DNA of 64,000 nucleotides from Actinomycetota bacterium (GTDB lineage Bacteria; Actinomycetota; Thermoleophilia; Gaiellales; Gaiellaceae). The notes beneath the pieces are model-generated. The model had not been told where the DNA came from. It made no database searches and was given only the letters and a program-made list of their open reading frames with translations. The stretch is taken from positions 124,001 to 188,000 of the forward strand of contig WLID01000001.1 of the NCBI GenBank assembly GCA_009702325.1, written 5' to 3'. Below are positions 61,672 to 64,000 of the stretch, piece by piece (position 1 is the stretch's first letter; each line of letters opens with the position of its first letter). Position numbers and translations under genes: made by a program.

Positions 61672-63531
61672 CTAGTCCGCTTCCTGTTCAGCAAAGAGCG
61701 ACTCCCAGCGCGCGAGTAGACCCTCAAGTTCGGTGCGTGCCGCCGTGTGATCGGCGAGCAGCTTCGTGTCCGACCAGTTTTCGGCGAGCTTCCGTTCGAG
61801 TTCGGCCACCCGGGCTTCGGCCTTTTCGATGTCGCGCTCAACGAGTTCGACCGGCGTCAGCTTCGGCTTGCCGGGCCGGCCTGTAGCGGGCTTCGCCACC
61901 TTCGCGGGCTTTGCCGCCACGGGAGGGCCAGCGTCCTCTTCACGGTCGCGATACTCAGCCCAGCCACCCATGTAGGTGTGGAGCTTCCCGTTTTCGAGGG
62001 CGATCAGCCGTCCTGAAACGGCATCGAGCAGGGCGCGGTCGTGGGTGACGAGGAGGACGGCACCCGGAAACGCGTCGAGCGCTGCTTCAAGCGATTCGCG
62101 ACTTTCGAGATCGAGGTGGTTGGTCGGTTCGTCGAGGACGAGGAAGTTGGCACCGCTCGCGACGACGATTGCGAGCGCGAGGCGGCGTCGCTCACCGCCG
62201 GACAGCGCGGTGACGGGCTTCTCTTGCTCGTCGTAGCCGGAGAAGAGGAAGCGGCCGAGCAGGTTCTGAGCTTCAGGTCGACGCAATCCGGTTCCGGCGA
62301 CGGCGGCGTCAAGGACCGTTCCGCGCTCGTCGAGTTCGGCCTCATGCTGTGAGAAGTAGGCGATCTCGACGTCGTGGCCGGTGCGGATCACGCCGGCAGT
62401 GGGCTGGCGGCGGCCGAGGATCGTTTCGAGCAGCGTTGTCTTGCCCGCGCCGTTGTGGCCGACAAGGGCGACGTGCTCGCCGCGCTCAATCGCGAACGAA
62501 CCACCGGTGATCAACGTCTTGTCGCCCGCTGTGAGGGTGATGTTCTCGGCTTCAAGGACGACGCGGCCCGACCGCTTTGGCTTCAGAAACTCGAACCCGA
62601 GCGTCTTCCGCTCCTTCTTGGGAACCTCGACTCGCTCTTCCTTGAGACGATCGATCTGCTTCTGCTTCGACTGGGCCTGGCGCGCCTTCGTTGCCTTCGC
62701 ACCGAAGCGGGTGACGAACCGTTCGAGGCGCTCGATCTCGTCGGCCTGCCGATCGGCGGTGCGCTGCAGGTGCTGTTGGCGTGCGGCCTCTTCACGCCGC
62801 CACACGTGCCACTTGCCGGGGAAATACGTTGACTTTCCGCCTTCGAGTTCGAGCACCGCGGTCGTAACCGCCTCGAGGAACCAGCGGTCATGGGCGACGA
62901 GGATGACTGCGGCATCGATCGTGCGCAGCATCTCTTCAAGCCACTCCATCGACTCGATGTCGAGATGGTTGGTGGGTTCGTCGAGCAGCAGAAGATCCGG
63001 CTGGGCGGCAAGGGCGCGTGCGAGCGACGCTCGGGTCAGCTCGCCGCCCGAGAACGTCGAGAGGGGCCGATCGAGATCGTCGTCGGTGAAGCCAAGCCCG
63101 CGCACAACAGCGCCGGCCCGCGACCGCCAGTCGTAGCCGCCAGCGTGTTCGAGCCGAGCCTGCGCCTCGGAGTAGCGGCGGAGCGTTGCAGGGTCGTGGG
63201 TGCCGCCCGCCATCGCCTGTTCGAGAGTTCGCAGCTCGTCTTCGATCGCCGCGAGGTCGGATGTTCCAGCGAGAACGTAGTCGCGCAGGGGGCGCGGGCT
63301 CGCCGCGGGCGGCCGCTGGTCGTGGAGCGCGACGCGTGCGCCCTTCTCCCACGCGAAGTCGCCCATGATCGACGCCTCACCTGCGATTCCGCGCAGCAGG
63401 GTGGTTTTGCCCGCCCCATTTCGTCCTGCGAGCGCTAGCCGGTCGCGTCGTTCAACCTTGAACGAAACCCCGTCAAACAGGGGGGAGCCTGACAGTTCTT
63501 TCCGGAGATTTGATGCGATTACGATGGCCAT
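61672..63531 (-). CDS. ABC-F family ATPase, Uup/YfmR-like
   Basis: 619 residues. Two ABC domains with GRNGAGKTT and GHNGAGKTT Walker A, FSGGELTR and LSGGERRR signatures and LLDEPTNHLD/VLDEPTNHLD Walker B. The linker is charged and helical, and the C-terminal 70 residues form a coiled coil (DIEKAEARVAELERKLAE). This matches translation-factor ABC-F proteins rather than transporters; no membrane part exists. The ATG at 63531 matches the family start (IVIASNLRKEL). A second ABC-F protein (ettA) is present in the window. Confidence 0.92.
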   Translation of the reverse strand: MAIVIASNLRKELSGSPLFDGVSFKVERRDRLALAGRNGAGKTTLLRGIAGEASIMGDFAWEKGARVALHDQRPPAASPRPLRDYVLAGTSDLAAIEDELRTLEQAMAGGTHDPATLRRYSEAQARLEHAGGYDWRSRAGAVVRGLGFTDDDLDRPLSTFSGGELTRASLARALAAQPDLLLLDEPTNHLDIESMEWLEEMLRTIDAAVILVAHDRWFLEAVTTAVLELEGGKSTYFPGKWHVWRREEAARQQHLQRTADRQADEIERLERFVTRFGAKATKARQAQSKQKQIDRLKEERVEVPKKERKTLGFEFLKPKRSGRVVLEAENITLTAGDKTLITGGSFAIERGEHVALVGHNGAGKTTLLETILGRRQPTAGVIRTGHDVEIAYFSQHEAELDERGTVLDAAVAGTGLRRPEAQNLLGRFLFSGYDEQEKPVTALSGGERRRLALAIVVASGANFLVLDEPTNHLDLESRESLEAALDAFPGAVLLVTHDRALLDAVSGRLIALENGKLHTYMGGWAEYRDREEDAGPPVAAKPAKVAKPATGRPGKPKLTPVELVERDIEKAEARVAELERKLAENWSDTKLLADHTAARTELEGLLARWESLFAEQEAD

Positions 63532-63556
63532 AGCGATTTGCCGCAACAATGAGGGT

Positions 63557-64000
63557 ATGCGGCACGGTCTTCGTCGGAGAATGTTCTTCGCGAGCACGGG
63601 ACTTGCCGCGCTCATCGGCGCTGCGTTCGTCATTCTGATCGTTGCGATCGTGAACCTGCGTTCCCAATCGCGGACGGAGCGCCACTCGGAGGAAGTGATC
63701 GCGACCGCGAACAAGCTGGAGAAGCTCGTGCTCGACCTTCAGACCGGCGCGCGTGGCTACGTGATCAGCCATCACGGCGTCTACCTCAAGCCGTGGCAGA
63801 ACGCGAACGCCGCGTTCCCGGAGATCGCATCGAACCTGCTGAAGCTTGTGAAGTCGAACCCGACCCAGACCAAGCGGGCCAAGCGGATCATCGCGGGAAT
63901 CAAAGACTACGAGGTCACCTGGGCCGACCTTGTCATTCTCACCGCTGCTGAGAATCCGTCGAAGGCCCGGGCGCTTGTCATCACGGGTGTCGGTGAGCAG
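63557..64000 (+). CDS. CHASE3-domain membrane sensor, 3' end outside window
   Basis: 148 codons are visible and open to the end. The N terminus is cationic (RHGLRRR) and followed by a membrane helix (ALIGAAFVILIVAIVNL). The outside domain has LVLDLQTGARGYVISHHGVYLKPW, the hallmark of CHASE3 sensors (LETGxRGY), then helices with RAKRIIAGIKDYEVTWADLV. CHASE3 proteins continue into histidine kinase, chemoreceptor or phosphatase output modules; which one lies beyond the window is unknown. It is divergent from the ABC-F gene by 25 bases. Confidence 0.85.
   Translation, partial: MRHGLRRRMFFASTGLAALIGAAFVILIVAIVNLRSQSRTERHSEEVIATANKLEKLVLDLQTGARGYVISHHGVYLKPWQNANAAFPEIASNLLKLVKSNPTQTKRAKRIIAGIKDYEVTWADLVILTAAENPSKARALVITGVGEQ

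Overview
The window is high-GC bacterial DNA, dense in genes, with many GTG and TTG starts and many 4-base stop/start overlaps. The minus-strand order fhaA-fhaB-pstP-ftsW/rodA-pbpA-pknB, a PdtaS/PdtaR-like sensor and ANTAR regulator, sufS-sufU with a Rieske ferredoxin, a type II glutamine synthetase and ANTAR/PASTA proteins all point to Actinomycetota. The mix (SpoIID-type secreted protein, YSHP-type (A2) cytochrome oxidase, no mycolate genes) suggests a deep lineage such as Thermoleophilia/Solirubrobacterales. That placement is inference; no rRNA gene is present to settle it.

Layout. 1-2.3 kb: the end of an MMPL exporter, then a roughly 190-bp MITE-like inverted-repeat element. 2.6-14.2 kb: cell-surface polysaccharide genes. 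These are an MFS exporter and a complete dTDP-rhamnose set (rmlA-C-D-B), then a secreted SpoIID-like protein and a secreted subtilase. Convergent to them lies a four-gene operon that resembles the UDP-diacetamido-uronic acid (Wbp/Wlb) pathway without its aminotransferase. 14.3-18.9 kb: tRNA-Lys(CTT), a large secreted FG-GAP/glycosidase-like protein, an excisionase-like gene and a tyrosine integrase, possibly a small integrated element. 19.2-24.9 kb: a ferritin-like protein, then an aerobic terminal oxidase operon (coxB with fused cytochrome c, coxA of YSHP type, a tandem USP-like protein, coxC, cytochrome c lipoprotein) closed by a strong terminator.

25.2-28.7 kb: a minus-strand operon tatA-tatC-amidohydrolase-TPR protein-membrane protein. 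28.9-38.4 kb: Fe-S assembly genes in two blocks (sufC-B-D; sufS-U-Rieske-tag), separated by a Tat-exported DyP-like protein, a small conserved protein and ettA. 38.4-38.8 kb: about 470 bases with no long gene, holding a candidate structured RNA or leader and an 11-bp direct-repeat operator. 39-42.6 kb: dcd, gabT and a Ser/Thr kinase with a discoidin-like sensor. 42.6-52.4 kb: an eight-gene minus-strand operon coupling Ser/Thr phosphorylation to cell wall synthesis (polytopic kinase, fhaA, fhaB, pstP, ftsW/rodA, pbpA, pknB, ddl).

52.4-64 kb: conserved membrane proteins, an HNH nuclease, a frameshifted rhodanese, an acetyltransferase, glutamine synthetase with a promoter and attenuator-like leader, DUF2269-type membrane proteins, a two-component pair (PdtaS/PdtaR-like) joined to clpS, an ABC-F protein, and the start of a CHASE3 sensor cut by the window end. 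The most notable unexplained elements are the 38.4-38.8 kb RNA/operator region, the glutamine synthetase leader, the inverted-repeat element at 2.1-2.3 kb, and the tRNA-Lys/integrase segment.
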